Of a DNA stretch of 64,000 nucleotides, positions 10,990-23,924 are shown one piece after another. Each line of letters begins with the position of its first letter. Positions within the stretch are counted from its first letter, which is position 1. A model generated the notes under the pieces. The model made no database searches. It worked only from the letters and a program-made list of their open reading frames with translations, and was not told where the DNA came from. The DNA lies in NCBI RefSeq assembly GCF_037975245.1, contig NC_092581.1, positions 16,619,303 to 16,683,302 on the forward strand, in the 5' to 3' direction. The stretch comes from Apostichopus japonicus (taxonomy: Eukaryota; Echinodermata; Holothuroidea; Aspidochirotida; Stichopodidae). The position numbers and the translations under genes are program-made.

Positions 10990-13880
10990 CACTAATAATG
11001 GATGAAAATACCCAACTTTCAAAGTCTGGAAATTATTACATCTCAGCAGAGCTGAATAGGTAGGCCTACAGTTAAGTATATACAACATACAGTACATTGC
11101 AACACTCTAGTACTAGGCTGCTTTCATGATGGCAACCTGCCGATAATAAAAGTACAGTTCACTCAGCCTACATCTTCCAACAAGCAGGGTAAATCCTGTA
11201 AATTTATTATAATTTGATCATCTAACTCTCCCATAGCAAGTTAGCAGGTATTGAAGGACAAATCGTAATGAGCAATTAAGCCATGCCCAGAAATGGGTAC
11301 TAGCGTAAAGTTCAAGGTTGGCTCGAAAGCAAAACAATTGGTAACATCAAACAGCGCCGAAACAGCATTTTAAGGATAATAAGCATGAATTCATTTCACA
11401 ATCACTCTTTTGACAAACTAATCTGCTTTCATTAATAATTGCAGTATTATGACTGATAACGACATTTTCAAAGTCTGTTCAAAACAAAGGCACTTGCATC
11501 ACTTCTACTATTGGACAACATGCAGGTGTTATATGTTGATATGCAGATCAGGTGTACTGCACAAATGTGTGTCAAGTGGAAAAGGATAGACCTACTTGGA
11601 CATAGGATATGTGTGTAGAATTACCTACATGGGGGGGGGGGGACATTACATACTGTACATAGTAATGTATAAATTAACATAATAGTTAAATCTATAGTAT
11701 TGGGGCAAGCATCATAGCTGGTTTAAAAACATAGTTAAATGCAAATGCATAGTTAAACGCATAGTTAAATATATGAAGAGCAAGTGAAATAAATATACTT
11801 TTACATTAAAAGCACTACATCTTGTACTTTTATCTCATATGAACTTGAGAATATTTTTTTGCAATTATTAGGACTGTCAGAGTTTACATACCAAAATGTT
11901 AGGCCTTATTACTGTAACTTGCTGTTTTTACCTCCATGCTTAGAGTACATGATACATGAACTTGGCACAGGCTATCCCCATATATTACTGCCGTAGGGTA
12001 CATTTGTCCCTGAACATTGGCACGTTTCTGAATGATTGTTTAGTTGTGTATATATATGTTTCATAAGATGAAGCCAACCATATAGGTGTAATGTTGAAGT
12101 TTGTAACCTATACATGTAAACAGTACATGTGACTAGTAAATATAATCAAAATGTTGGAAAATATAATCAAAATGTTGGAAAATATAATCAAAATGTTGGA
12201 AAAAGTTTGCCAAAATATTTATTACCAAGAGCCAGCTCACCTTGATACTTTTCCAATGACTCCAATGTCAAGATGCTAATGTACACATGGCAATGCACTG
12301 AGCTGTCAATACCTTCACAGGCAGTGTTAAATGTATCATGTTTGTACTGTACCCCATCATATGCAAAGTGTTATGTGATGGTGAGACTCACAGTCACAGT
12401 ATGTTATATTCTAGACTGTTACATCAACTGAGAGAGCTTTAATAAAAAAATTAAAAAAAACTTTTTCTTTTTGGGGGGTTGGGGTGGGTAGACAGGGGAC
12501 AAAGGAAAGGGGGACAAAGGGTGACCACTCTGGTATAGGAGGCGAGGGATGAACGAACAGACTGATTTCCCCTGGAAATGACCATAAATGTTACTAGCTA
12601 TCTGAGTACATTATTAAAATAATAGTATCTATAAATTCCTGTAACTCATGAATCAAAAATTTTGTTCCTAATTCCATTTAAAGTGGCTTGGGAAGAAAGT
12701 TTTGAAAAAATTAAATCCCAGGTGACTCCAAACCTGCATGTTGTTGTCTATTATACTTCCTCAGAAGTCTTCCAAATAATTTCTGTCATGTTTATATCTT
12801 GCTTTAAAATTTATTAATTACAACGTTATTTTATTTATTTATTTTTAATTATTTGTAATTTAGTTTTTTTTGCTTCTCAATCTGTTTATTTTATGTTTTC
12901 TTTGTGTAATGAAATAATTTAATTGAATTGAAAATTGGAAGTGAATAATCTGGGTGAAAAGACCTTTATGACAGAAAGAATCTCCAAGTTTGCTATACTG
13001 TTAACCCTATTTTAACTAATAGTATTCCCCATGGAGCTCTTTATTGTTCTTGCACAGTGTAAGCTGTGTAAGTATCCAACCTTTATAAAGTGTCTGAATC
13101 TGAAATAATACTATGAATTATTCCTCACTGATCACTTCAAAACAGCCAAGTGGATTATTATTCCAAATTGCATGAACTTTGTCTGCACAGTTGTTTGATA
13201 TCAAGCCTTTTGTGAAAGGATATTAATTTGAACTTCCAAAGACCTTGGGCTCTAATTTTCCTCGAAAAGCCACAAGCTGTGTGTGATGGTGTCATGCCCT
13301 TCGTGAAGCCATGATCTATAAAAGAAAACTAACTAGCAGCCTCTCTTCTTGTGGGTTACCATCCATTCACCCACAAATAACAAAATGTTTAAAGTATTAT
13401 TCCTTTGGATATTATTAAGCAACTTCTTTATGAGTGTGTAAGCTGTACTTGACTTATTGCACTAACTACTAACACAGAGAACCACAGACTTTGAGAGGAG
13501 TTCATTGAGAGATCTGTGCTGAATAAATGAGGGGCCTTGTTGAAGGGAATCACAGGGGATAAAAAATACCCTCTAGAGGTAACCTACAAATCGAATCAGA
13601 GAAAACTCAAAGAAACATTGATCTTCACTGAAGAATGTAGCCAGGGTTTTTTCAATTCTCAATGGCTTTGATTGCCACAATGAGGAACACTGGCATGTGC
13701 GTTGTTTCTCTTCTAGTTGAGTGACACAGATGAAGTACCAGCATATCAGCCAACAATCTCATTCTTTAGTTGTGTTTTTTATTTTTTATTTTTTTGCATC
13801 TTTTCAAGGTCTACTTTGTTTTGCTTGCAGATATAGTATGTACTGCCACAACACTGCAACCACATTGTTAAATATGTATT
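10990..13880. other. No gene recognised (presumed NR0B intron)
   Basis: AT-rich. ATAGTTAAAT words recur at 11685-11775, and a 21 bp tandem repeat is listed separately. Confidence 0.5.
12138..12203. repeat. 21 bp tandem repeat, three copies
   Basis: TATAATCAAAATGTTGGAAA with one more A is repeated three times in a row with no differences. Confidence 0.9.
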
Positions 13881-13888
13881 TAGAAACA

Positions 13889-13939
13889 TACATACGTACG
13901 TACATACATGCATATATACAGACATTCATACATACATCA
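13889..13939. repeat. (CATA)n-type imperfect microsatellite
   Basis: Interrupted CATA/CGTA units just downstream, on the minus strand, of the NR0B exon and inside its intron. Confidence 0.8.
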
Positions 13940-14050
13940 GATTTTGTTTTAAAGATTAAAGCTGGTAACCATAATAGGCTAATGGAACTTAATAGCACCA
14001 TGTGGAGAGGATATATTGTATGCCATACTGTAGGTTTTCAGTGAGCTTAC

Positions 14051-14790
14051 CTGAACTGAAAAAGATTGTGGCTTTGAGGTATGCAAATTCTTTGTCGTCC
14101 AGCATCATGGTGTCGCACTTCCTGAAAAATGTGTTCATTGTATCCACGTCGCACTTAGTCGGAATACCTTTCATTGCAACCAGGCACTTGAGAAGGCCCC
14201 CTTGAGGGCAGAGCTGATTAGGAGCGACCCCTGCACCTTCCTCTACCCCGGTTTGTTCTTTCTCCTCCTCCGGCGAGGGGAGTTGGGTAATTTTGGCCTC
14301 CTCAACTTCAAACTCAAACTTGTACTGGGCCATGGTCAGCGCCAGAAGCTCTGACCAGCTGTGTTGAAACAATAGAGTACGATCCTTGGATGGGAATGCA
14401 CTGTGTATGGGAAGGGTCCTGACAAACTCCACGGTCTTAAGGAGCAACAAAGCAACCTGTTGGCAAGTCTCTTTAGGGTTACACAATCGGACAGCTGCTG
14501 GCGTGTAATGACATGATGGTGTTGACTGTGGTGACGTCCTCGTCGACAATGATGACGATGATGATGATGAAAGCGGTGATGTGCTATTGTTGTGTAACCA
14601 AGGTATAAGGTTTCTCGACGATGTTTCTTCTCGCTCGTTCGGAGGGCTGTCCGTGTCTGAACTAGAGTTGCCAGAGAGCAATGAGTATAAAATGCTATCC
14701 TTGCTATGTCTGTCGGGACAGTTACAATCCCCTTTATTCCAATCATGATTTCTCCTTTCTTCCATGGTGATAGATAGTCTGTTGCTGCTG
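14051..14790 (-). CDS. NR0B-type (SHP/DAX-1-like) orphan nuclear receptor, first coding exon (partial gene)
   Basis: The coding part runs from an ATG at 14765 in an ideal context (ACCATGG) to 14051: 238 codons plus one base. No C4 zinc-finger DNA-binding domain is present, the hallmark of NR0B co-repressor receptors. Residues 14-30 hold CxCP followed by ILYSLL, an LxxLL-type box matching the N-terminal box of SHP and the DAX-1 repeats. Residues about 33-92 are a Ser/Thr/Pro linker. From about residue 95 the ligand-binding domain begins (LCNPKETC, then helix 3 KTVEFVRTLP and the SWSELLAL segment), reaching EFAYLKATIFF. The exon stops at CAG|GTAAGC in phase 1, where I recall the single DAX-1 intron lying (exon 1 of 1168 coding bases, also phase 1). 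Upstream, a long pyrimidine tract and a CAGCAGCAG acceptor at 14791 suggest a 5' non-coding exon. By family knowledge the product is a nuclear repressor that heterodimerises with other receptors. The C-terminal exon with AF-2 is not securely found. The reading continues open past the donor to 13989, but I take that as intron. Confidence 0.85.
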
Positions 14791-14815
14791 CTGAGCAAAG
14801 CAAAGAAGAAGAAAG
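14791..14815 (-). promoter_or_regulatory. Splice acceptor (polypyrimidine tract) before the NR0B start codon
   Basis: On the minus strand a run of about 20 mostly C/T bases ends in CAG at 14793-14791. It is followed directly by CAG CAG, giving tandem NAGNAG acceptors 25 bases before the ATG. This is a textbook 3' splice site, so transcription probably starts in an upstream non-coding exon. The arrangement is seen directly; its use is inferred. Confidence 0.6.
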
Positions 14816-15163
14816 AATGGTTTTAAAACAAAATGCTTTAATATGAATATTCAAAAAGGTGACACAGAATCTATTCATTCCACGTAATCTACAAGTGTTA
14901 CAATTAAGGTTACTTAAAGTTCAGATGTTGAACTCTCTGGCAATTATTTCTCATGCCAAATATTCTGCATCCTGTTTTCAGACATGGGAATTCTCAGAAA
15001 TTTAGAATTTGAGAAATTTCCCGGCTCCTACGGTCAGAAGTATGTAAACCACTGTCATGTCACCACCGATGTATTCTTTGCACCACACCACCAACCCTTA
15101 ATCACCTATTAATGTCCAAGTATTTTGGTCATGAGGTGTTTCATATTTTAAAAACACGATGTC

Positions 15164-15350
15164 GATGGAACGCCCTACTATCGTGACTTTGTTGCCAAGA
15201 CTCTGACTTTAAACCCACTTTCGTTTGTTTTACCCATTTTTTCAATTGTTCTTTTGTAAGTTTATTTGCTTTCTTTGTAAAGCGCAGTGAGCAGTGACTT
15301 GTGTCTACTGATTTGGCGCTATATAAGTCTCATATAATTATATTATTATT
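15164..15350 (+). mobile_element. LINE/SINE-type 3' tail fragment
   Basis: The stretch ends with GTAAAGCGCAGTGAGCAG, then TTGGCGCTATATAAGT and a TTA-rich microsatellite tail. This AAGCGC...GCGCTATATAA arrangement is a common 3' end of CR1/L2-like LINEs and their SINE partners in marine animals (family knowledge from memory). No reverse transcriptase motif is present. Confidence 0.5.
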
Positions 15351-15613
15351 ATTTTAAGTCTCAACTAAAAACTCGTCTTTTTATTAAGTATTTAAGTGAC
15401 TAATACTGTTTTCTTTTGTTTTAATGTTGCTTTCATTTAGTTTCATTAAATTATATATTTCTGTTTTTGCTTTATTATTTTTCTTACTGACATGTTAATT
15501 TTCCTTGTTAAGGAATTTTACTTAGTCCTGTGTAAACTGTACTTTTACATCATCTTTTATAATGTGAAGTGCTATAAAATATCATCATCATCATCATTAT
15601 TATTATTATTATT
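15351..15613 (+). mobile_element. LINE 3' end fragment with microsatellite tail
   Basis: It opens in a frame ending SQLKTRLFIKYLSD and stop, like the last residues of many LINE reverse transcriptase proteins (LKTxLF before the stop). It continues through an AT-rich UTR to AAGTGCTATAAAATATC and an (ATC)n(ATT)n tail at 15581-15613. It abuts the previous fragment in the same orientation. Confidence 0.45.
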
Positions 15614-18600
15614 TGAGGAAGAAGTCTTGAAACACAATTTAAAACAGGCAAACTGCCATCTGGTTTGGAATCAAGTTTGATTTCCGAGAATTTCAAGAAT
15701 TGCAGACACAACAGTAACTGAAAAGCTGGCATCTGTTTGTATTTTATCACAACCACAGTAGATATAGATGTTTTTCGCTCCGCTTAATTCGCTCAACTTG
15801 TGCAATGTCCAGACAAATTTTACATGTGTTTATTATAATCTCTCAAGGGAAGGTGCAATAACCTAGTCATATTCTTTCCCTTTCTTTGCAATCATTCATT
15901 AATAATACATAAAATTTGCACCTTTATTTTCTTAATTTTTCACATATTTTCTAAAATGTTTGTCAATAGAATTATATGTTTTTTGTTGTATGTCTGCATC
16001 TATAGGTAGTTGCTGATTTGGGAACCAGTCATCAACAATTCAACATGACATCTGAAGTACTGCACATCAGAAAAAGAAAGATAAAAAATATTAAAAAAAT
16101 AGTCACCAACTTGATACAAGAAATCAAAGTGATAGTTTCCTCACATATCTTTTCTTTATAAATAGCACTGACAGAGAACATTTGAGTCTTTTGAATTCTG
16201 CAAACAATAAACTCATCCCCTGCTTATAAAATTTGAAAAAAAACTCCATTCATAGTACATGGTACTGTCCAACGGGCCTAACAGGCTAACAATCAATTTT
16301 AAGGCTATAGAGCACCTTTTCATCTATTTTTGGCACATGTTCATGTAGAACATCCTTTGTGTGGTGAAACTTGAGAATTTGTAAGACAAACAGTCAGCTA
16401 CGGTCATTTTACAATTTCAGGACTTCTCTGTCCTGTATTAAAAGTATTAAAGACAAATAGTCAGCAACTTTCCTTTCCTGTCCATAAAGTAATATGGTTT
16501 GATCTGTTTTCAGCTTCTGTATTATGTTGACTATGATCGAAATAAGAACTATGAAGAATAACAAAACTCTGAGTAGAAAAAATATTTAATACTTTCACTT
16601 CCTATTGTATCACACTGTTTTCAGTCAGTTATCCACAATTTTTTTTTTCTCCAAAAATTGTTTTTCCCAGAAGGAAGTAGGCTTAAGTCACCACCAAAGA
16701 GGAATGGCCATGCAGCTCTTCAACTACTAGTGAGGATTCATCGCTGCAGGCAAGACAGTTTCTTTCCACAAAATTAGATTTTAAAATTGTTTGTCTTTTA
16801 CACCCTGGAAACACAACCACCTCTCCTTATATTCAATGCATGACAGCCCGCAAAGGCTATGAATAATTTCCATAGATTGAGAAAATAGTACAAAAGCAAA
16901 GAAGTGCATATCATATTGCACACTATAGGGAGCCTCATCCTCCCATCTCCATGGTAACTGCATGTCCTGGAGGGGAAAAGGGTAACAATTGCAAGAGTTT
17001 TTTCCAAGCTATGGCTGGAACTCACCTTTTATTTTGGCAACCTACATATCAGATCTTCTTTTGGTTTCCATATATTTTTCAAACCTCTTATCCAATTATT
17101 CTTTACGATTGTGTTCTAATGAAAGATTTTCGTCGTAAAACAGTGGAGATAGGCTTAGAAGAATCAAATACTGTACTATATGCATGACAACTGTATGAGA
17201 CTGACAAAGGGGTTCAACCTGTTAGAGCATTAAACCCACGGTGATATAAGCCATGAGTTTAAATTCAAATTCATGTTTGATGCCACGTGTGTGATGTAGT
17301 TGTGGGTTCTACAGAGTGACATAAACTGCATAATAATTATATACAATTCTATGATTTCATTTGTGCTTTCACATCTACAAAACTGTTGGAATCATGTGAC
17401 TTCATAATCGAGAATAATTTTGTGACCAAGGATTAGGAGTGTGTGTTATTAGAAAACCATTAGAAAAATAGAGTTTAATCAGCTATGTTATTATATTATT
17501 AATTTTTTAAGATTTTGAATGTTGTTGCTCTATTGTATGTTTATTGCACAAACATTATGCTAAGTTACAACGGTGTCTGCAGTAGTAGTATCCAGTCTAA
17601 TTTCTGAACTGGAGATGCTCACAACTCGAAACCCTCAATCCAACTTCTGTACATATTTCCCTGTTACTAAGTCTATTACAAGTCTAAATTACTAGGTCTT
17701 AACATAATGAGGTTCTCATGATTATTGATCATAGAAATCTGAATTCTTGAAAAGTTGATCTCGTAAGTTAAACAAATCATTTTATTTTGCACTGGATTGT
17801 CTTTTGATTAAAGCAATTAGACAGTCAGAAATGCCTGATACACTGCCCAGACACAGAATACAAAATGTGCAGAATTAATATTTTTCATTTACCATCAAGC
17901 AGTCTGTTATTCAAACACAAAGCACTTGAACTGTTATACAGACTAACTAAGTTTTTAAATTATTAACCATTTATGTTTTTATAAAAGGCTTTCAGGTTCT
18001 CTTCGTATCCCTTTTGATTAATATTTTATAATTATAACATTGGACAAAGGTTAAACGGCGAATGTAAGTACTTTCTGCATTTCGAGCTTGTACTCTTGTC
18101 TTCATGCCTGAGGTCAATAACATCTACTAGTTACTATATAATTCATTGCACAGCCTTAATAAAACAAACTCAGTGATTGAGTACTGTAGTTCCTTTACTG
18201 CATGATAAATAAAGGATATTATTTGTTTTGTTTGCTCTTCTATTGCTTTCATTCACTAAAGATATTAATTGACAGTGTGTATATAAACGTATTCAGCATT
18301 AGGATTTCCACTGTCTGTATATATGTATTATGTACACAATAAAATATAAAGTATGTCTCTACTGTTGATGTCTGAACAAGCTGCAATGCATGCATCTAAT
18401 AACCACTGTGTAGATCTACCAATTTCAAATTTGTGTTAAAATACTGAGAGTATGCCCGTTTAACTTTACGTCCATATCTTTACATAAAGCTATTCGGGTG
18501 ACGGGTCTATCCTTTTCATCAAAAGCAAAGGTTCATTTTGTTTAATAGCACTGAGAAACATGTTAACCTTCTATTAATACAAGGAAATATTAAATACTGC

Positions 18601-18890
18601 AAGCTACAGCACTGGGATTAGTTTAGCACGCACATGTATGTATTTCAAATACCAAATGCTGTGCGCTGTGAGGTACTGAAGAATATGCAATGATGACTAC
18701 ATGTATACAGACATATTATCAGCTGTGAACCACCATGTAACTGGATTCCCATGGTACAGTATCCATTTAGGCTAAATCTGGGAAGTTTCATGACTACATG
18801 GTCAAATTTGAGACCCACTTGCTTTGTGCTAGTGAGTCGCTTAATGTATTGTACACAAAGTTGAAGTCTAGAAATGATCCAAGTTTGCAA
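15614..18890. other. No gene recognised apart from the SINE relic
   Basis: AT-rich sequence with short unrelated frames. Nothing coding is supported. Confidence 0.5.
17205..17340 (+). mobile_element. tRNA-derived SINE relic
   Basis: GGTTCAACCTGTTAGAGCA resembles the D-arm/box A region of a tRNA, and GAGTTTAAATTC about 45 bases later resembles box B (GGTTCGAATCC). The following TGTAGTTGTGGGTTCTACAG looks like a SINE body. No intact cloverleaf forms, so it is not a functional tRNA. Confidence 0.4.
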
Positions 18891-18899
18891 TCATCACTG

Positions 18900-19506
18900 T
18901 TTGGTTGGTGTTTGGTTATGTACAGTATATAAATAAGATGGTTGGTGTTTGGTTTGTACAGTATATGGTTGGTGTTTGGTTATGTACAGTATATAAGATG
19001 GTTGGTGTGTGGTTATGTAGTCTATAGCAGAGGCGTAGGAGACCAATTTGATTTGGGGGGCTGTAACGACTTGCCTGAAAAATATAACCAAAATTTTTCG
19101 CACGCTCCGCGCGCGCTCAACATCTTAATGTGCATATCATATAGGCATGCATCGGTTATTACATCACATGCCAATAACATACAATCATTTGCCGTCTTAT
19201 TACCCTTCCATGTTGATTAGAATTATTGGGGAAGTCGTTACCATAATAATGATAATAATAATATCAGTTTAACCATTGAAAAACACATTGCAAATTATTT
19301 CTCTTTCAGTAGGTGCCCGAAAAATTCTCAGCATATTGCCCGAATTTTCACAAAATTTTTTGGTTGGGGGGCTGCAGCCCCCCGCCTCCTACGCCTATGT
19401 CTATAAGGTGGTTGGTGTTTTGTTATGTATAGTATATAAGATGGTTGGTGTTTGGTTATGTACAGTATATTAGATGGTTGGTATTTGGTTATGTACAGTA
19501 TAAGAT
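18900..19506. repeat. 33 bp minisatellite split by a MITE
   Basis: Units of about 33 bases, starting GTTGGTGTTTGGTTATG and ending GTACAGTATATAAGATG, occur about four times before 19027 and three to four times after 19400. The tract was one array before the MITE at 19028-19399 landed in it. Some units are shortened. Confidence 0.8.
19028..19399. mobile_element. hAT-like MITE inserted in a minisatellite
   Basis: The ends are CAGAGGCGTAGGAG and, in reverse complement, CATAGGCGTAGGAG. Flanks are GTCTATAG and TCTATAAG, sharing TCTATA, consistent with a slightly diverged 8-bp duplication. Just inside the right end is a GC-rich palindrome around GGGGGGCTGCAGCCCCCC. A CGCTCCGCGCGCGCTC patch at 19103 resembles the other hAT-like elements here. 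No coding capacity. Confidence 0.7.
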
Positions 19507-19513
19507 GATTCAT

Positions 19514-22500
19514 ACAGTTATTTGCTTGTGTCTACTGAAGAATATCCCTGGGCAAGTTATTCATTCTAAGCATTTCTTATTGCAAAGATGATATATTTGA
19601 TGTGCCTTTTGTTCCACACAAATACAGTACAACTATAAACAGACTGCACCATAATGCAACACCCAGAGATGACATCACTGAAGATACTGTTACAAACAAT
19701 GATGCACATTTGGGAAGTGCATTACAGAGGTTGGTTATAATTTTCAGACATTTCATGAATAAATATTGTCACTTAAAAAATTATTTGGGTTTCTTTCTAT
19801 GTTTCTCACTAAAATGCTCAGTATAATTTTATCTTAAGATATACAGTACAGACTATAGTACGGACAGACAATTGCTCTGTAATGTAAAGCCAGATATAGC
19901 TTGAATAGGTAAATTATTATTTGATGATGGCAAAACAGAAGAAGAGAAAAACATCCCTAGGCTATCATAACTTAATTAAGACCATGTATCTGCATATTGC
20001 CTGGAACAGACCGGAAATCCTTGGACGAAGCAAAACAGACATATGTGTTGACAAGTTTCACAGTACGTAGAGAAAGTTCCTAATACTGCAGTAGGACTAC
20101 TTTACTAAATCTGGTTTATCCATTATAATGAACACTTTATTAGCAATGTCTTAAGCTAGTCATTAAGACTTACCAGACGCAAATACACTGTATCAACAAT
20201 GTAGCAAATAAAGGCAGTGTCACAAAGTCGGCTTTCAGATTATTTAAGTGGTATGGTTTTGGGAGGTGTATTTACACTGACAAGCTAGCAGTTTAGGATC
20301 TTCAATCTCTCACACTAACTTGTTACATTAGCCTACGGTCGCCGTGGCTTAAGTTTTTAACCAGGAGCGCCATGGTTAAACTGTCAAACCCAAACAGGCG
20401 TTACGTTAGGCTGCTATTGAATACGTCAAACTACTGAATATTGAGTAAGCACTAACCTACTGGTAGTCCCTTGTTAGGCTTCGTCCAATTGACGACGACA
20501 TCCTACCTTAATTATGAACTTAAAGTTGGTTCGGTTGTCATCTGGCATTAGATGTGCAAGACATTTCAATATGATGACAAGAATTCGACTTACAATGCTG
20601 ATTCAGAGGTGGTGTTATTGTATCCCTCATTATTGAGTCACTAACGTATATATTGTAGGCTACTGTATATATGGCAGCAGACGACATATAGGTGAACAGC
20701 GTGACCAGAATACACACCGATCACAGTTGCTAAATTTCGTCGCATCTCGCGGTTAGTATTTATATAATATACTAGACGTATGCATGTTTATGATCCCACA
20801 TTTCTGTAATTACAAACAAACCCATGTTTGTAGCGTCTAGAGTAGCCTACATAATTCTCTGGAAAATTCATGAAAATGACAAATGATTAATTGACTAATT
20901 CTTGCAATAGATACAATTGGACTCTTAGCTTTAAGACAAAAGTGCTAAAAAACAATTGGGGGATCTTTGATATCTGTTACCTAATATGATTTATTTATTT
21001 ATGTGTGGACTGGATGTTAAAGTGTTCTAATGGACGTATACGTGGTGCAAACACTGAGAACAGTTAGAGATGATTTTATCCTTTCCTTCAGAGAGCAGCG
21101 TGTTGGCAAACCAGAGACTTGGATTCTAGTAACGACACACATATTGCAAAACAGCTCTAGCACATGGCCATGCTAAGGAAATTGGAGGTGCCACGCATGA
21201 CCAATTACGTATCACTGGCTGCTACAACTGTGAGGCCCAGGTAGCTGTTACCAACTGAAAACTTCTACTTACAAGAGCTTGAGAGACGATATTACTAAGT
21301 TTGATGATTTATTGTGTAATTCTAGTTTGTCAGCAAGAAAATGAATTATGCCACCATATGTGCAAGTAATGAAATCGCAACTGAGGCTATCTATTTAGTG
21401 ACCACCGTTGCCCATAAAGAGATGGTGTTTAACCTCATTATTACTTTACTGATAAACATAGTTTGACACGGACAACAGAAGTTATGGCACACATATAAAT
21501 TACTTTTTACTAAAGTATTTATGGATGAGATACGGTACATCGCTAACTAACAAACAGATGCCACCTTATATGTACTCTCCTTGCGAACGATATGATACCG
21601 GTATGAGATGAGGTATAGTGAGTGAGGTACGGTGTATAACCACCACACAGTCTACTTTCGCTATATACTCCCCAATCGCCAAATGCATGAGTCATATGGG
21701 CGGTATCTGTTGAAAACAGCGCTCTTCAAAAGTGAAGAAATGTTTGCACAAAGACATCCACGATAAAACTGGTTCACTGAACCCATCACTGCAGGCATTA
21801 ATATATCATTAATGCATGCAGATTACGAATGCGTTACCAAAGTCTTGTATTCTTGACTGTACTTCAAAAGAACTAGGCCAATAAATAGGCAGCTTATATA
21901 CCTTACTTTAACAAGATTACTTTACTAGCTTATAGTATTCTTCGTTACGAATACATTTAGAAAGCGAAAAACTAGGACAATTCCCCATGTTACTTGGCCC
22001 AGTTTCTGGAGGCAAAAGTGAGGGAGAACTTTGCCAACGGTGGCATCTATAGTGACGGCACCGAGCGGTTATACTCGGTCTAAACTCAAAAGAAGTATAA
22101 CAGCGGATTGCAGCCGTTTTCAAACAACTTCGACGACAGGCCTGAAGTTTCTTTGATTTGTATCAGTTAAAGTCCTAAATCCACAGTGGGATTGGGTCGT
22201 TTGCTCATTGTTAAAATTTCATTGATGCAACCGAGCAAAATAAATGTCCAAATGTCTGACATGACCGCACTATTTTATTAAAAGCAAGAAATTGCAATGA
22301 AAAATTCTTTAACTGCAATGAGATAAGTCTTGCCAATGTGAGGTAGACTATATAGGTGGAACCAAAGGATAGACTATCAAAAGTTCTAAATAGCTGCATA
22401 TACACTGCTCAATAATTCCATCAATTCTGTACCCCCCCCCACCACCCCTCCCCCGCAACAAAACACGTAACGAGATGTCTTAAAGAAGAACGTTTTTTCA

Positions 22501-23070
22501 CACTTTCGCTCCTCATATGGCAAAGTATCGCTTTAACTTGATCCCAAATCTTCGCCAAGTTAGCGCAGTATTTGGTGAACATACTGCAGGTCTTTAACAC
22601 CGTGTATATCAATTATTGTGGGTGTAAGCTTGACTTAGTTTCCAGGGCTTTCCGTCAAAGATGATTTCGAGGGAAGTTTTCACGGTCGGGTCAAGAAATC
22701 GACTCTCTTGGAAATTTTTTGACAGTGAAACACTAATTAAATGTGGCAAATGAATTAAGCTAAAGGCTGCGGTGTTTTTCAAAGCGTCAGAGAGAGAAAT
22801 TATCAAATGAAACTTTAAAAAGAGTTTTTTCCTTTCGTCTGGAATAGTATAAACACCAGCAAAGTTTATTCATTCAGCTTAGAAGACTCATCTATGACCT
22901 CAAATGACGTTTGGGATGAGTATCAATTTTTTTTCTTTTTTTCCTAGCAGTGATAAGATTTAAGCTGCAATTCTTGCGTGTAACTGCAAGATCAGTAATT
23001 TGTAGGTCATTTTGTCAACCTTTCTTCCCCAAACATGAAACTGTCAGGAATAGTTGCACGCAATGGGGCC
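19514..23070. other. No gene recognised
   Basis: AT-rich to moderate GC. An 8-bp inverted repeat (GCATTAAT...ATTAATGC) lies at about 21795-21816 and a C-run at about 22432. No coding signal. Confidence 0.5.
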
Positions 23071-23095
23071 ACCCATTCACATAGAGTGAATGGGT
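23071..23095. other. 10-bp inverted repeat beside the transposon
   Basis: ACCCATTCAC and GTGAATGGGT with a five-base spacer, 62 bases outside the left end of the 3.67 kb element. Confidence 0.6.
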
Positions 23096-23924
23096 TTAGC
23101 TGCCGTATGAGTGATGGATTTGATCACCTTATGTCTTTCTAACAATCATGCACATACACTGTAAAAACACCTGGGTCATTTTGTGTGACCCATCTGCTGA
23201 GTCAGCCATACTGTACCCAGAAATGGGTCGTATTGGTTGAGTTATTACGCAAGATTGTTTGAAATTGTGAAATAGCTCGATGAAAGTTTGACTTTTTGCA
23301 TTGGGTCACTCTCAAAGACTTTTCTTATTGGATAAGTTATGTCATGTGACCACTATAAGCGTTTTTGCATGACGCCTTTCGTAGACGACAGCTGAACACC
23401 GTCACACAAATCTACAAATCATACGTAAATTCAGGACCAAGAAGGCAGCCTAAGTTGAATCAAAAACTTTGATGGGCTCTGAAAATGGACACGTTTATTA
23501 GTTCATCCTTGATAACTGGGGTTTGCCAATGTAAATACCAATATTCAAAGGTAAATATACGCCAAAGTATGCTGACTAGTTCAGGCCACAGGCGCTCGCA
23601 ACGTTAATTAGTTAAATACTATATTATAGTATGCCATTGTAGATATGATGATAGGCTAGGCCTAAGTAACATGTTATTAGTGCTGCGAGCGCCGTGGTTC
23701 AGACAAGCCCATAATTACCCTGATACAGTGATAGTGATACTGATAGTGGTACATAGATAGCTGTAATGTTAGACCTAACTTTTGGTCTTTGATAAAGCAT
23801 AGGCCTAACCTCACTACGTAAGTTTAACTAAATATAACGTTAGAGGCTAAGACTAGTATAATGTTACTTGTTAATAGCTATCTTGCTGAACAGAGAGTTA
23901 ACAGTGCTATTAAATGTAGTAAAA

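Noticed and set aside
10408-10995. Long open frames with Gly-Arg-Glu-Gly or Ser-Leu-Pro-Pro repeats
   Set aside because: They are translations of the GGGA microsatellite; any period-4 repeat without stops gives long frames.
14336-14878. 180-codon His-rich frame on the minus strand
   Set aside because: It is an out-of-frame shadow of the NR0B exon.
17205-17275. Functional tRNA gene
   Set aside because: Box-like words exist but no cloverleaf or acceptor stem can be formed; a SINE relic fits better.
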